NCBI RefSeq assembly: GCF_000805335.1
Contig: NZ_KN708638.1
Location: 5,616,776-5,680,775, forward strand
Direction of reading: 5' to 3'
From: Streptomyces sp. CT34
GTDB taxonomy: Bacteria > Actinomycetota > Actinomycetes > Streptomycetales > Streptomycetaceae
DNA length: 64,000 nucleotides
Position numbers and translations under genes: made by a program
In this document: positions 46,389 through 55,304 of the stretch, piece after piece
How the letters are laid out: each line of letters starts with the position of its first letter
How positions within the stretch are numbered: the stretch's first letter is position 1
Notes under the pieces: model-generated
What the model saw: the letters and a program-made list of their open reading frames with translations, nothing else
The model's database searches: none
What the model was told of the DNA's origin: nothing

Positions 46389-47564
46389 TCAGCTCCTTCT
46401 CTTCTGCCACTGCCCACCCCAGCCGCCGGGCTGTGCACCGCCCGGCTGCGGACCGCCGGGTCGTGGACCGCCCGGCTGCGCAGCGCCCTGCGGCGGACCG
46501 CCCGGCTGTGCACCCCCCGGCTGTGCACCGCCCGGTTGTGGGCCGGCTGGTGGGGGACCGCCCGGGTACGGACCCGCCGGCCGCGGGCCGGCCGCGAACG
46601 CGCCCTGCGGCACCGCGGGCCGCCGCGGCTGCTGCCCGGCCCGCGGCCCGGCCGGCTCGCCGTTGTGCGCGTGGTACTCCACCGAACCGGCCGTCAGCCG
46701 CATGAACGCCTCCTCCAGGGACGCCTGCTGGGGGCTCAGCTCGTGCAGCACCAGCCCGCGCGCGGCGGCCAGTTCGCCCAGCCGGCGGGCCGGCACCCCG
46801 TCGATCTCCAGCGAGCCGTCGCGGGCCGGCACCGCCGCGACGCCCTCGCGGCGCAGCACGTCCAGCAGCCGCTCCCGCTCCGGGGACCGCAGCCGTACGT
46901 ACGAGCGCGAGTTCTGCCGGATGAACTCCGCCATCGACGTGTCCGCCAGCAGCCGGCCCTGCCCGATCACCACCAAGTGGTCCGCGGTCAGCGCCATTTC
47001 GCTCATCAGGTGGGAGGAGACGAAGACGGTACGGCCCTGGGCCGCGAGGTTCTTCATCAGATTGCGGATCCAGTGGATGCCCTCCGGGTCGAGCCCGTTG
47101 ACCGGCTCGTCGAACATCAGGATCCGCGGATCGCCGAGCAGCGCCGCCGCGATCCCGAGCCGCTGGCCCATGCCGAGCGAGAAGCCCTTGGACCGCTTCC
47201 CGGCGACCGACGTCAGCCCGACGGTGTCCAGCACCTGGGCGACCCGGGAGAGGGGGATGCCGTTGCTCTGCGCCAGACACCGCAGATGGTTGGCGGCGCT
47301 GCGGCCACCGTGCATCGCCTTGGCGTCCAGCAGCGCGCCGACATACGTCAGGGGGTTCTTCAGCTGCCGGTAGTGCCGGCTGTCGATCCGGACCGAGCCG
47401 GCCGTCGGATTGTCCAGATCGAGCATCATCCGCATGGTCGTGGACTTGCCCGCGCCGTTGGGACCGAGGAAGCCGGTGACCATGCCCGGCCGGACGGTGA
47501 ACGTCAGATGGTCCACCGCAACCGTGTCGCCGTAATGCTTGGTCAGCCCCTTGACCTCGATCAT
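46389..47564 (-). CDS. ABC transporter ATP-binding protein (second system), Pro/Gly-rich tail
   Basis: The 391-residue protein has Walker A GPNGAGKS, FSLGMGQRLGIAAALLGD, Walker B ILMFDEPVNGLDPEG and VFVSSHLMSEMA, nearly identical to the first ATPase. Its last 90 residues are repeats of PGGPQPGGAQ-type units. No ribosome site precedes the ATG at 47564; a TAGCGT lies 10 bp before it, so translation may be leaderless. A longer open frame to 47780 is unsupported. It is separated from filP by a terminator. Confidence 0.87.
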   Translation of the reverse strand: MIEVKGLTKHYGDTVAVDHLTFTVRPGMVTGFLGPNGAGKSTTMRMMLDLDNPTAGSVRIDSRHYRQLKNPLTYVGALLDAKAMHGGRSAANHLRCLAQSNGIPLSRVAQVLDTVGLTSVAGKRSKGFSLGMGQRLGIAAALLGDPRILMFDEPVNGLDPEGIHWIRNLMKNLAAQGRTVFVSSHLMSEMALTADHLVVIGQGRLLADTSMAEFIRQNSRSYVRLRSPERERLLDVLRREGVAAVPARDGSLEIDGVPARRLGELAAARGLVLHELSPQQASLEEAFMRLTAGSVEYHAHNGEPAGPRAGQQPRRPAVPQGAFAAGPRPAGPYPGGPPPAGPQPGGAQPGGAQPGGPPQGAAQPGGPRPGGPQPGGAQPGGWGGQWQKRRS

Positions 47565-47636
47565 GTACAGCACGCTAGGCGGGCCCCGATGGCCCCGCCA
47601 CCGGGGCGCGCCGCCCGGTGGACCGGTCACGACCAC

Positions 47637-47669
47637 GCCCCCGTACCGCCACGGAGGCGGTACGGGGGC
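47637..47669 (-). terminator. filP terminator
   Basis: GCCCCCGTACCGCC (47637-47650) and GGCGGTACGGGGGC (47656-47669) form a perfect 14-bp stem with an ACGGA loop, 31 bp after the filP stop on the minus strand. Confidence 0.8.
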
Positions 47670-47700
47670 GCCGTTCGGCGAAGCGGCAAACCGCCGTGGG

Positions 47701-48639
47701 TCAGCGCGTCTGCTGGGCGGGCACGCCGCGGGTGATGGACTCCTCGTCGCCCGGCGCACCGGCCGCGGCCACCGCGGCACCGGTCAGCGTCGCCAGCATC
47801 TCGCGGACGTTGGTCAGCTGCGCGTTGATCGAGTCGCGGCGGTTGGTGAGCGCCGCCAGCTCGCGCTCCGATTCGCTGCGGATCCGGTCGGCCTTGGCGT
47901 TGGCGTCCGCCACGATGTCCTCGGCCTGGCGCTGCGCGGTCTCCACGGTCTGCCGGGCCCGGCGCTCGGCGTCCGTCCGCAGCTTCTCGGCCTCCAGGCG
48001 CAGCTGCTCGGCGCGGTGCTCGATCTCCGCCAGCCGCTTCTCGGCCTTGGCCTGACGCGAGGCCAGATCGCGCTCCGACTGCTCCCGGCGCTTGGCCAGG
48101 TTGGTCTCGAAGTCCGCGGCGGCCTGGGCGGCCTTGGCACGGGTCTCCTCGAAGAGGGAGTCCGCCTCCTCCCGCTTGGACTGGGCGTCCTTCTGCGCCT
48201 CGGCGCGCAGGGTGGCCGCCTCGCCCTTGGCCTTCTCGACGATCCTGGCGCCCTCGTCCTCGGCCTTCGCCTTGCGCTCGGCGGCGAACTGCTCGGCGTC
48301 GTTGCGGACCTGCTGGGCGGCCGACTCGGCCAGCTCGCGATGCTGCTCGGCAGCCCGACGAGCCTCCTCGCGCAGGTCCTTGGCCTCCTCCTCGGCGAGA
48401 CGGAGGATCTTCTCGACGCGCGCGCCGAGGCCCGCGTAGGACGGCTCGGCGTCATTGACCTGAGCCTGGGCGTTCTGCGTTTCGAGGTGCAGCTCCTCGA
48501 TGCGCTTCTCCAGCGAGGTGATACGGGCCAGCGCGCTGTCGCGGTCCGCGACGAGCTTCGTAATGCGGTCATCCACCTGACCGCGGTCGTACCCACGCCG
48601 CACGAGCTCGAAGCCGAAGGGGGAGGAAGTGTCGCTCAT
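47701..48639 (-). CDS. filP: Coiled-coil polar scaffold FilP
   Basis: FilP forms filaments that support hyphal tips, working with Scy and DivIVA. The 312-residue protein has a DivIVA-like N-terminal segment (FGFELVRRGYDRGQVDDRI), then a nearly continuous charged coiled coil from about residue 30 to 280 (repeating AEKRLAEIEHRAEQL-type heptads), and a short Gly/Ala tail. Its place next to scy is the conserved Streptomyces arrangement. AGGAA precedes the ATG. It has its own promoter and terminator. Confidence 0.93.
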   Translation of the reverse strand: MSDTSSPFGFELVRRGYDRGQVDDRITKLVADRDSALARITSLEKRIEELHLETQNAQAQVNDAEPSYAGLGARVEKILRLAEEEAKDLREEARRAAEQHRELAESAAQQVRNDAEQFAAERKAKAEDEGARIVEKAKGEAATLRAEAQKDAQSKREEADSLFEETRAKAAQAAADFETNLAKRREQSERDLASRQAKAEKRLAEIEHRAEQLRLEAEKLRTDAERRARQTVETAQRQAEDIVADANAKADRIRSESERELAALTNRRDSINAQLTNVREMLATLTGAAVAAAGAPGDEESITRGVPAQQTR

Positions 48640-48679
48640 GGGGTTCCTGTCGAAAGAGACCGGTGAGGTGATAAGGAGA

Positions 48680-48706
48680 ATCCTAGGGGTCTTAACGGCG
48701 TGTCAT
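48680..48706 (-). promoter_or_regulatory. Candidate filP promoter
   Basis: On the minus strand TAGGAT (48685-48680), a consensus Streptomyces -10 box, follows ATGACA (48706-48701) with a 15-bp spacer, or GATGAC with 16 bp. This gives a leader of about 35 nt before filP. The -35 match is weak and the spacing short. Confidence 0.45.
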
Positions 48707-48753
48707 CGAGTCATTGCGCGTTTGAAGTGGAGAATGACCCCTCATTTGAGTGG

Positions 48754-51700
48754 CTACCCCTCAGACTGCTTGCCACTCGAACGAGTTGCGCCCGCTCCCG
48801 CAGCAGCTTTCACACCCCCACCCTTGCCGTCCGCGCCCCCCGCGGGGGTCTCGAACGACTCCAGCGCCTCCAGAACGTCCTGAACCCGGGAGATTTCGGC
48901 GTTGATGTCCTCGCGGCGGCGCACCAGGACCTCCAGCTCGTGCTTGCCCTCCGCCACGATCCGGGCGGCCTCCTGCTCGGCCTCCGCCCGCATCCGCTCC
49001 GCGTCGCGCACCGCCTCGGCCTTCTTGTTCTCGGCTTCCTTGATGAGGCCCTCGGCCTTCTTGACGGCCTGGATCCGGACCTTGCTCGCCTCGCTGTTCG
49101 CGTCGGACATCAGCCGGTCGGCCTTCTCCTCGGCCGCCACCTGCTGCGCGGTGGCCTGCGCGATGAGCTTGTCGACCCGCTCGCCGGCGTTCTTCATCGT
49201 CTCCGCCGACTCCCGGCGGGCCCGCTCGTGCAGCTCCTCGACCTCGGACTCGATACGCACCCGCAGCTCCTCGGCGCGCTCCCTTATGGCGGTGGCGTCC
49301 CCGCGCGCCTCGCTCAGCAGCGTGTCGGCGTCCGTACGGGCCTTCTCCACCCGCGCGTTGCCGTCGTTCGTCGCCTCCCGGACGATCCGCTCGGCCTCCT
49401 TGCGGGCCGCCCCGACCATCGTGTCGGCCTGCTCCTCGGCGCCGGTGGCCGTCTTCAGCGCCTCCTCCCGGGCCTTGACGATGAGCTGGTCGGCCTGCTC
49501 GGCGGCGTCGCCGCGGCGCTTGGCCGCGTCCTTGCGGGCCTCGTCCAGCAGCCCGTCGGCCTCCTTCTGCGCCTCGGCCCTGGTGCGCTCGGCAGCCGCC
49601 TCGGCGTCCTCCCGGACCTTCGCGGACTCGCTGCGGGTGCGGGTGGCGTGCTCCTGCGCGGCGGTGACCGTCTCGGCCGCCTCGGCGCGCAGCCGGTCCG
49701 CCTCCGCGGTGGCCGTGGCGATCATCCGGTCCGCCTGCTCGCGGGCGTCCGCCCGGGCGCGGTCCGCCTCCCGCTCGGCCTCCGCGGTCCGCTCCGCCGC
49801 CTCCGAACGCAGCCGCTCGGCCTCGCCGGCGGCCTCCGCCACCAGCTCGTCGGCCTGCGTCGCGGCGTCCGCACGCGTCTTGTTGGCCGCCTTGCGCGCC
49901 TCGTCGCCGGTGCGCTCCGCGTCCGTACGGGCGCTCTCCAGCGCCTCGGCGGCCTCGGCGCGCAGCCGCTCGGCCTCCTCGGTGGCCTCCGCGACCATCG
50001 CCTGGGCCTGCTGCTCGCCCTCCGCGCGCAGCAGGTCGGCGACCTCCTGGCCCTCCCGGACCGCGCGGTCCGCGTCGTCCTGTGCCGAAGATGTCAGCTC
50101 GGTGGCCTCGGTGACGATCCGTTCGGCCTCCGTACGGGCCTCGGCGATCAGCCGGTCGGACTGCTCGGCGGCCTCCGACCGCATCCGGTTCGCGTCGTCC
50201 CGCGCCTCGGCCCGGGTCCGCGCCGCGTCCTGCTCCGCCGACGCCAGCGCGTCCGACGCGTCGGTACGCAGCTGCTGCGCCTTCGCGGTGGCGTCCGCGA
50301 CCAGCTTGTCGGCCTGTGCGGTGGCCTCGGTGACGAGTTGGTCGGCCTGTTCGGCGGCTTCGGTGCGGGTGGTGTTGGCGTCGCGGCGGGCCTCGTCCAG
50401 GACGTCCGCGGCCTCGGTCCGCAGCTCCTCGGCCCGCGCGGTGGCGTCCGCGACCTGCTTTTCCGCCTCGGCGGTGGCTTCTGTGACGAGTTGGTCGGCC
50501 TGTTCGGCGGCTTCGGTGCGGGTGGTGTTGGCGTCGCGGCGGGCCTCGTCCAGGACGTCCGCGGCCTCCGTCCGCAGCCGCTCGGCCTCCTCGATGGCCT
50601 CCGAAACCGTCCGCTCCGCAAGGGACTTGGCGGCCTCCGTCGACTCCTGCGCCTCCCGCCGCACCCGCGCCGCGTCCTCCGACGCGCGCTCGCGCTCGGC
50701 GTAGGCGTCCGCGCGGACCCGGTCGGCCTCCTCCTGTGCCTCGGTCCGGGTCCGCTCGGCGGCGTGCTCGGCCGCCGAACGCAGCCCGGCGATCTCCTCG
50801 TTGGCCTGGTCGTGCAGCCCCGCGACCGCGTCGCGCACCTGCTGCGCGGTCTGCTCGGCCGCGGCCACCAGTTCGCCGGCCCGCCGGTCCGCCTCCTCGA
50901 CCAGCCGCTCGGCCTCCGTCTGCGCCTCGCTCACCCGCGTACGGGCCGACGCCAGCAGCTCCTCGCTCTGCTCCCGCGCCGCGGTGCGCTCCTGGTGGGC
51001 CTCCTCGCGGGCCTCGCCCAGCAGCTGCTCGGCCTCCCGGCGGCGCCGCGCGGCCTCCTCCTGGGCCTCGGCGAGCGCCTGCGCCGCCTCCGTGCCGGTG
51101 CGCTCCGCGGCAGCCGCCGCCTCCGCGCGCACCCGGTCCGCGGTCTCCTGCGCCTCCGCCTTGAGCCGCTCCGCCTCGGTGGACGCCTCGCCGCGCAGCC
51201 GTACGGACACCGCCTCGGCCTCGGAACGCGCCGCCGAGGCGTCCTCGGCGGCCTCCGCGCGCAGCCGCTCGGCCTCCTCCTCGGCCTGCTGCGCCAGCGA
51301 CCGCCGGCGCTCCGCGGCCTCCGCCTTGAGCCGGGCCGCCTCCTCCTGCGTCTCCCGGCGCAGCTGCTCGGCCTCCGCGCGGGCCTCGCGCAGCGCCTCC
51401 TCGGCGGCGGCGACCTGCTCCTCCGCCTCGCCGCGCAGCCGGTCCAGTTCGGCCTGCGCCTCGGCCCGCCGCTCCTCGGTGGCCTCCTCGGCCTCCGCGC
51501 GCAGCGCCGCGGCGCTCTTCTCGGCCTCGGACGTCAGCTCCTCGGCGGCCTGGGTGCCCTCCAGCAGCAGCTGTTCGGCCTCCGCACGGGCCCGCTCCAG
51601 CGCTTCCTCGGCCTGCTTGCGCAGCCCCGAGGCCCGCTCGATGGCCTCGGTCCGCACCCGCTCGCTCTCCGCGACCGCGCCCGAACGGGTCTCCTCGGCA

Positions 51701-53169
51701 TCGGACTTGGCCTTGGCCAGCAGCTCCTCGGCGGTCCCGGCCGCCTCCTCGATCTGCTGGACGGCCTCCCGGCGCGCCTCACTGCGGATCCGCTCGCCCT
51801 CGGCGACCGCGTCCGCCCGCAGCTGCTCCGCCTCGCCGCGCAGCCGCCGTGCCTCCTCCTGGAGTTCGACGGTCTTGGCGCGGTACTCCTTGGTGTCGTC
51901 CTTCGCCGCGCCCTTGAGCTGCGCCGCGGTGTCGTGCGCCTCCTCGCGCAGCCGGTCCGCCTCGGACTCGGCCTCCCTGCGCAGCCGTTCGGCCTCCTCG
52001 GCGGCGGCCTTCGTGGTGGCCTTGGCGTCCTCCGACGCCTTGGTCAGCACCTCCTCGGCGGTCCGCGCCGCCTTCGCCAGCTGCGCCGCGGAGTCCTCCG
52101 CCACCTTGGAGCGGGCGGACTCCTGCGCCTCCGCGAGCAGCCGCTCGGACTCCGTCCGCGCGTCCTCCCGCAGTTGCTCGGCCTCCGCCTTGAGCGCCTC
52201 GGCCTCCTTGGTGGCCTCCGCCACCAGCCGGGCGACCTCCGCCTTGGCCGTACGGGTGCGCTGCTCGTTCTCCGACTCGGAGGCCGACAGCCGCTTGGCG
52301 GCGGACTGCTGCGCCTCCTCGACCAGCTTCTCCGCCTCGGCGCGCGCCTCGCGCAGCGCGGTGTCCGCCTCCTTGACCTTGGCCTCGGCGGTACGGGTCA
52401 GCTCCGCGGCCTGCCGGCGGGCCTCCTCGGACTCGCTGCCGGCCGCGGTACGCAGCTGCTCGGCCTGGTCGGTGGCCTCCTGGGCCTGACTGGAGGCGGC
52501 GTTCAGCAGCCGCTCGGCGTCCGTGCGCGCCCGGCGCAGGATGGATTCGGCTTCGGCCCGCGCCTCCTCGGCCTCGGTGCCCAGCCGCTCGCGGGCCCGC
52601 TCGGCCAGCCGCTGCGCCTCGGCGCGCGCGGACGCCAGCGCCTGCTCGGCCTCCGCCCGGGACTCCTCCATCAGCCGGCGGGCCTGCGACTCCGTGCGGG
52701 CGCGCAGTTGCTCGGCCCAGGCCACGTTCTCGTTGACGTGCGATTCGACGGTCTGGCGGCGCTCATTGAGCTCCTCGTCCAGCCGCTGCCGGCGGCTGAC
52801 CGCCTCGGCGTGCAGCTCGGCCTCCAGCCGCGCCTGCCGCTCGGCCTGCTCCTGGAGCAGCCGCTGGGTCTGCGCCCGTGCCTCGCGCAGCTCCCGCTCG
52901 GCGTCCGAACGCAGCTGGTCGGCCTGGATCTGCGCGTTGCGCAGCAGCTGTTCGGCCTGGTGGCTGAGGTTGTCGTAAGCAGGGCGGGTCGCGAGATTGC
53001 GGCGCGCCTCATGGAGCTTGGCCCGCAGCACCTCGACCTGGTAGCCGAGGTCGTCGGCGTGCTGGACGGCCTTGTCCCGCTCGGTCTTCAGCCGCTCCAT
53101 CTCGGCTTCGAACTGCGAGAGGTGGTCGGCCTCAGCCCACTTACGCTCCTGGCGTTCGTTGCCCCGCAC
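48754..53169 (-). CDS. scy: Giant coiled-coil polarity scaffold Scy
   Basis: Scy organises the tip polarity centre of Streptomyces hyphae. The 1471-residue protein is almost all coiled coil, made of alternating Glu/Ala/Arg blocks, with an N-terminal DivIVA-like stretch (SQFEAEMERLKTERDKAVQH) and a short disordered C-terminus (GKGGGVKAAAGAGATR). S. coelicolor Scy is shorter, about 1326 residues. Part of the extra length could come from a repeated 51-residue unit seen near 50330-50568. A GTG start is used. It is encoded upstream of filP on the same strand, 114 bp apart. Confidence 0.92.
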   Translation of the reverse strand: MRGNERQERKWAEADHLSQFEAEMERLKTERDKAVQHADDLGYQVEVLRAKLHEARRNLATRPAYDNLSHQAEQLLRNAQIQADQLRSDAERELREARAQTQRLLQEQAERQARLEAELHAEAVSRRQRLDEELNERRQTVESHVNENVAWAEQLRARTESQARRLMEESRAEAEQALASARAEAQRLAERARERLGTEAEEARAEAESILRRARTDAERLLNAASSQAQEATDQAEQLRTAAGSESEEARRQAAELTRTAEAKVKEADTALREARAEAEKLVEEAQQSAAKRLSASESENEQRTRTAKAEVARLVAEATKEAEALKAEAEQLREDARTESERLLAEAQESARSKVAEDSAAQLAKAARTAEEVLTKASEDAKATTKAAAEEAERLRREAESEADRLREEAHDTAAQLKGAAKDDTKEYRAKTVELQEEARRLRGEAEQLRADAVAEGERIRSEARREAVQQIEEAAGTAEELLAKAKSDAEETRSGAVAESERVRTEAIERASGLRKQAEEALERARAEAEQLLLEGTQAAEELTSEAEKSAAALRAEAEEATEERRAEAQAELDRLRGEAEEQVAAAEEALREARAEAEQLRRETQEEAARLKAEAAERRRSLAQQAEEEAERLRAEAAEDASAARSEAEAVSVRLRGEASTEAERLKAEAQETADRVRAEAAAAAERTGTEAAQALAEAQEEAARRRREAEQLLGEAREEAHQERTAAREQSEELLASARTRVSEAQTEAERLVEEADRRAGELVAAAEQTAQQVRDAVAGLHDQANEEIAGLRSAAEHAAERTRTEAQEEADRVRADAYAERERASEDAARVRREAQESTEAAKSLAERTVSEAIEEAERLRTEAADVLDEARRDANTTRTEAAEQADQLVTEATAEAEKQVADATARAEELRTEAADVLDEARRDANTTRTEAAEQADQLVTEATAQADKLVADATAKAQQLRTDASDALASAEQDAARTRAEARDDANRMRSEAAEQSDRLIAEARTEAERIVTEATELTSSAQDDADRAVREGQEVADLLRAEGEQQAQAMVAEATEEAERLRAEAAEALESARTDAERTGDEARKAANKTRADAATQADELVAEAAGEAERLRSEAAERTAEAEREADRARADAREQADRMIATATAEADRLRAEAAETVTAAQEHATRTRSESAKVREDAEAAAERTRAEAQKEADGLLDEARKDAAKRRGDAAEQADQLIVKAREEALKTATGAEEQADTMVGAARKEAERIVREATNDGNARVEKARTDADTLLSEARGDATAIRERAEELRVRIESEVEELHERARRESAETMKNAGERVDKLIAQATAQQVAAEEKADRLMSDANSEASKVRIQAVKKAEGLIKEAENKKAEAVRDAERMRAEAEQEAARIVAEGKHELEVLVRRREDINAEISRVQDVLEALESFETPAGGADGKGGGVKAAAGAGATRSSGKQSEG
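50330..50568 (-). repeat. Direct repeat (86 bp identical, 153-bp period) inside scy
   Basis: Bases 50330-50415 and 50483-50568 are identical over 86 bp. The period of 153 bp equals 51 codons, so the coiled-coil phase is kept. The identical part uses codons less GC-biased than the rest of scy (GAA, CAA, ACA on the coding strand), which argues for a recent duplication by unequal crossover. Confidence 0.9.
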
Positions 53170-53378
53170 TGCGCGGTCCCATCCGTCCCCTGGTCATGGT
53201 GGCGGCCGGCCCCGGTCCTTGCGATGCGCGTCCCGTACACGTCACGTCGTACCCGACTCGCACCCGTCGGAGCTGACCCTTCCGAAGAAATGGTGTCAGA
53301 TCATCGGCAGAGTATGGACCGAGCCCCATTCCCGTACCCCGGCCGAAGCTGCACTCTACCGGCCGGGGAAGGCGAAGG

Positions 53379-53819
53379 TCAGTGGTCAGTCGCGGCGGGC
53401 GGCGCCGCGGTGACGAGTTCGGTGAGCACGCCGTGGCAGTCCTTGGGGTGCAGGAAGGTGATCCGCGAGCCCATCGAACCGGTCCTGGGCTCGTCGTAGA
53501 GGACCCGGACGCCCTTGCTCCGGATGTCCTCGGAGTCCCCGTCGACATCGGCCGTGCCGAAGGCGATGTGGTGCACGCCCTCGCCGTTCTTGGCCAGCCA
53601 CTTGCCGACCGCGGAGTCCTCGCTGGTGGGTTCCAGGAGCTGGAGGTAGGACGCCCCGCCGTCCGACGTCCCGTTGATTTTGAGCATGGCCTCCCGCACG
53701 CCCTGCTCCTCGTTGACCTCGGAGTGGAACACCTCGAAGCCATACGTGGCACGGTAGAACTCGACGGTCTTGTCGAGGTCGAAACAGGCGATCCCGATGT
53801 GGTCGATTCGCGTCAGCAT
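53379..53819 (-). CDS. mce: Methylmalonyl-CoA epimerase
   Basis: This 146-residue VOC-fold enzyme interconverts the R and S forms of methylmalonyl-CoA so that mutase and carboxylase can use them. Metal ligands are visible in DHIGIACFDLDKTVEFY (His near residue 7), YLQLLEPTSEDSA, GVHHIAFGTADVD and the final ELVTAA. The ATG at 53819 gives the family N-terminus; a longer frame is not needed. It is encoded beside a thiolase and MeaB, consistent with propionate metabolism (Rv1322A in mycobacteria). Confidence 0.92.
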   Translation of the reverse strand: MLTRIDHIGIACFDLDKTVEFYRATYGFEVFHSEVNEEQGVREAMLKINGTSDGGASYLQLLEPTSEDSAVGKWLAKNGEGVHHIAFGTADVDGDSEDIRSKGVRVLYDEPRTGSMGSRITFLHPKDCHGVLTELVTAAPPAATDH

Positions 53820-53956
53820 GGCTCCAGTGCACCGCCCGCACGGCTGGTTACGCAACGTGCGCGCGATCACACCTGCTTGCCGGTGACCCGGCGGCTACCC
53901 CTCAGTACATTGACGGGAACCCTCGTTAACTTCCCTCCGAAGGAAGGCCGCACCGT

Positions 53957-55159
53957 ATGTCTGCAAACAACGGCACCACCTCAGTGATCGTGGCCGGAGC
54001 GCGCACCCCCATGGGACGGCTCCTGGGGTCCCTGCGGACCTTCTCCGGAGCCGACCTCGGCGGCGTGGCCATCAAGGCGGCGCTGGACCGGGCCGGCATC
54101 GGCGGCGACCAGGTGCAGTACGTGATCATGGGCCAGGTGCTCCAGGCCGGGGCGGGGCAGATCCCGGCGCGCCAGGCCGCGGTCAAGGCCGGCATCCCGA
54201 TGAACGTCCCAGCGCTGACCGTCAACAAGGTCTGTCTCTCCGGCCTCGACGCCATCGCGCTGGCCGACCAGCTCATCCGCGCCGGCGAGTTCGACGTCGT
54301 CGTCGCCGGCGGCCAGGAGTCCATGACCAACGCCCCGCACCTGCTGCCGAAGTCCCGCGAGGGCTTCAAGTACGGCGCGGTGGAGATGCTCGACGCGATG
54401 GCCCACGACGGCCTCACGGACGCCTTCGAGAACATCGCGATGGGCGAGTCGACCGAGAAGCACAACACCCGCCTCGGCATCGGCCGCACCGAGCAGGACG
54501 AGATCGCCGCGGCCTCCCACCAGCGGGCCGCAGCCGCGCAGAAGAACGGCCTGTTCGAGGCCGAGATCACCCCGGTGGAGATCCCGCAGCGCAAGGGCGA
54601 CCCGGTCATCTTCAGCAAGGACGAGGGCATCCGCGGCGAGACCACGGCGGAGTCGCTCGGCAAGCTGCGGCCGGCCTTCGCCAAGGACGGCACGATCACC
54701 GCGGGCACCTCCTCGCAGATCTCCGACGGCGCAGCCGCGGTGGTCGTCATGAGCAAGGCCAGGGCCGAGGCGCTGGGCCTGGAGTGGATCGCCGAGATCG
54801 GCGCGCACGGCAATGTCGCCGGCCCCGACAACTCCCTCCAGTCGCAGCCGTCCAATGCGATCAACCACGCCCTCGGCAAGGAGGGCCTGACCGTCGAAGA
54901 TCTTGACCTGATCGAGATCAACGAGGCGTTCGCGGCGGTCGCCGTGCAGTCAATGAAGGATCTGGGGGTTTCCCCGGAAAAGGTGAATGTCAACGGTGGT
55001 GCGATCGCGCTCGGGCACCCGATCGGCATGTCCGGCGCCCGTATCGTGCTGCACCTCGCGCTGGAGCTGCGGCGGCGCGGCGGCGGGGTGGGCGCGGCGG
55101 CGCTGTGCGGCGGCGGCGGCCAGGGCGATGCGCTGATCATCCGGGTGCCGGGCAAGTAG
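53957..55159 (+). CDS. Acetyl-CoA acetyltransferase (thiolase)
   Basis: This 400-residue thiolase condenses two acetyl-CoA to acetoacetyl-CoA or cleaves it. Active-site Cys is in NKVCLSGLDAIALA, His in GHPIGMSGARI, and the second Cys in ALCGGGGQGDAL. AAGGAAGG precedes the ATG. It is divergent from mce. Together with the 3-hydroxybutyryl-CoA dehydrogenase of this window it could feed acetoacetyl-CoA to the ethylmalonyl-CoA pathway or polyketide starters, which is inference. Confidence 0.94.
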   Translation: MSANNGTTSVIVAGARTPMGRLLGSLRTFSGADLGGVAIKAALDRAGIGGDQVQYVIMGQVLQAGAGQIPARQAAVKAGIPMNVPALTVNKVCLSGLDAIALADQLIRAGEFDVVVAGGQESMTNAPHLLPKSREGFKYGAVEMLDAMAHDGLTDAFENIAMGESTEKHNTRLGIGRTEQDEIAAASHQRAAAAQKNGLFEAEITPVEIPQRKGDPVIFSKDEGIRGETTAESLGKLRPAFAKDGTITAGTSSQISDGAAAVVVMSKARAEALGLEWIAEIGAHGNVAGPDNSLQSQPSNAINHALGKEGLTVEDLDLIEINEAFAAVAVQSMKDLGVSPEKVNVNGGAIALGHPIGMSGARIVLHLALELRRRGGGVGAAALCGGGGQGDALIIRVPGK

Positions 55160-55304
55160 GCGGTCCGCGCGCAGCGGGTACGGGAAGGAGTGCTCGTGTA
55201 CCGGGTACGGGAGCCGGCCTTCGCGTACCGGCGTACCGGGTGAGGAAGCGAGCGCGTACGGGCGGGCCGGACGCGGACGAGTGAGCCGAAGGAGCCGAGC
55301 GGCG

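Noticed and set aside
48700..53499. A 1599-codon open frame antisense to scy
   Set aside because: High GC and the Ala/Glu/Arg repeat of scy keep the opposite strand open. Its protein is Leu/Gly/Arg repeat with no ribosome site, so it is a shadow.
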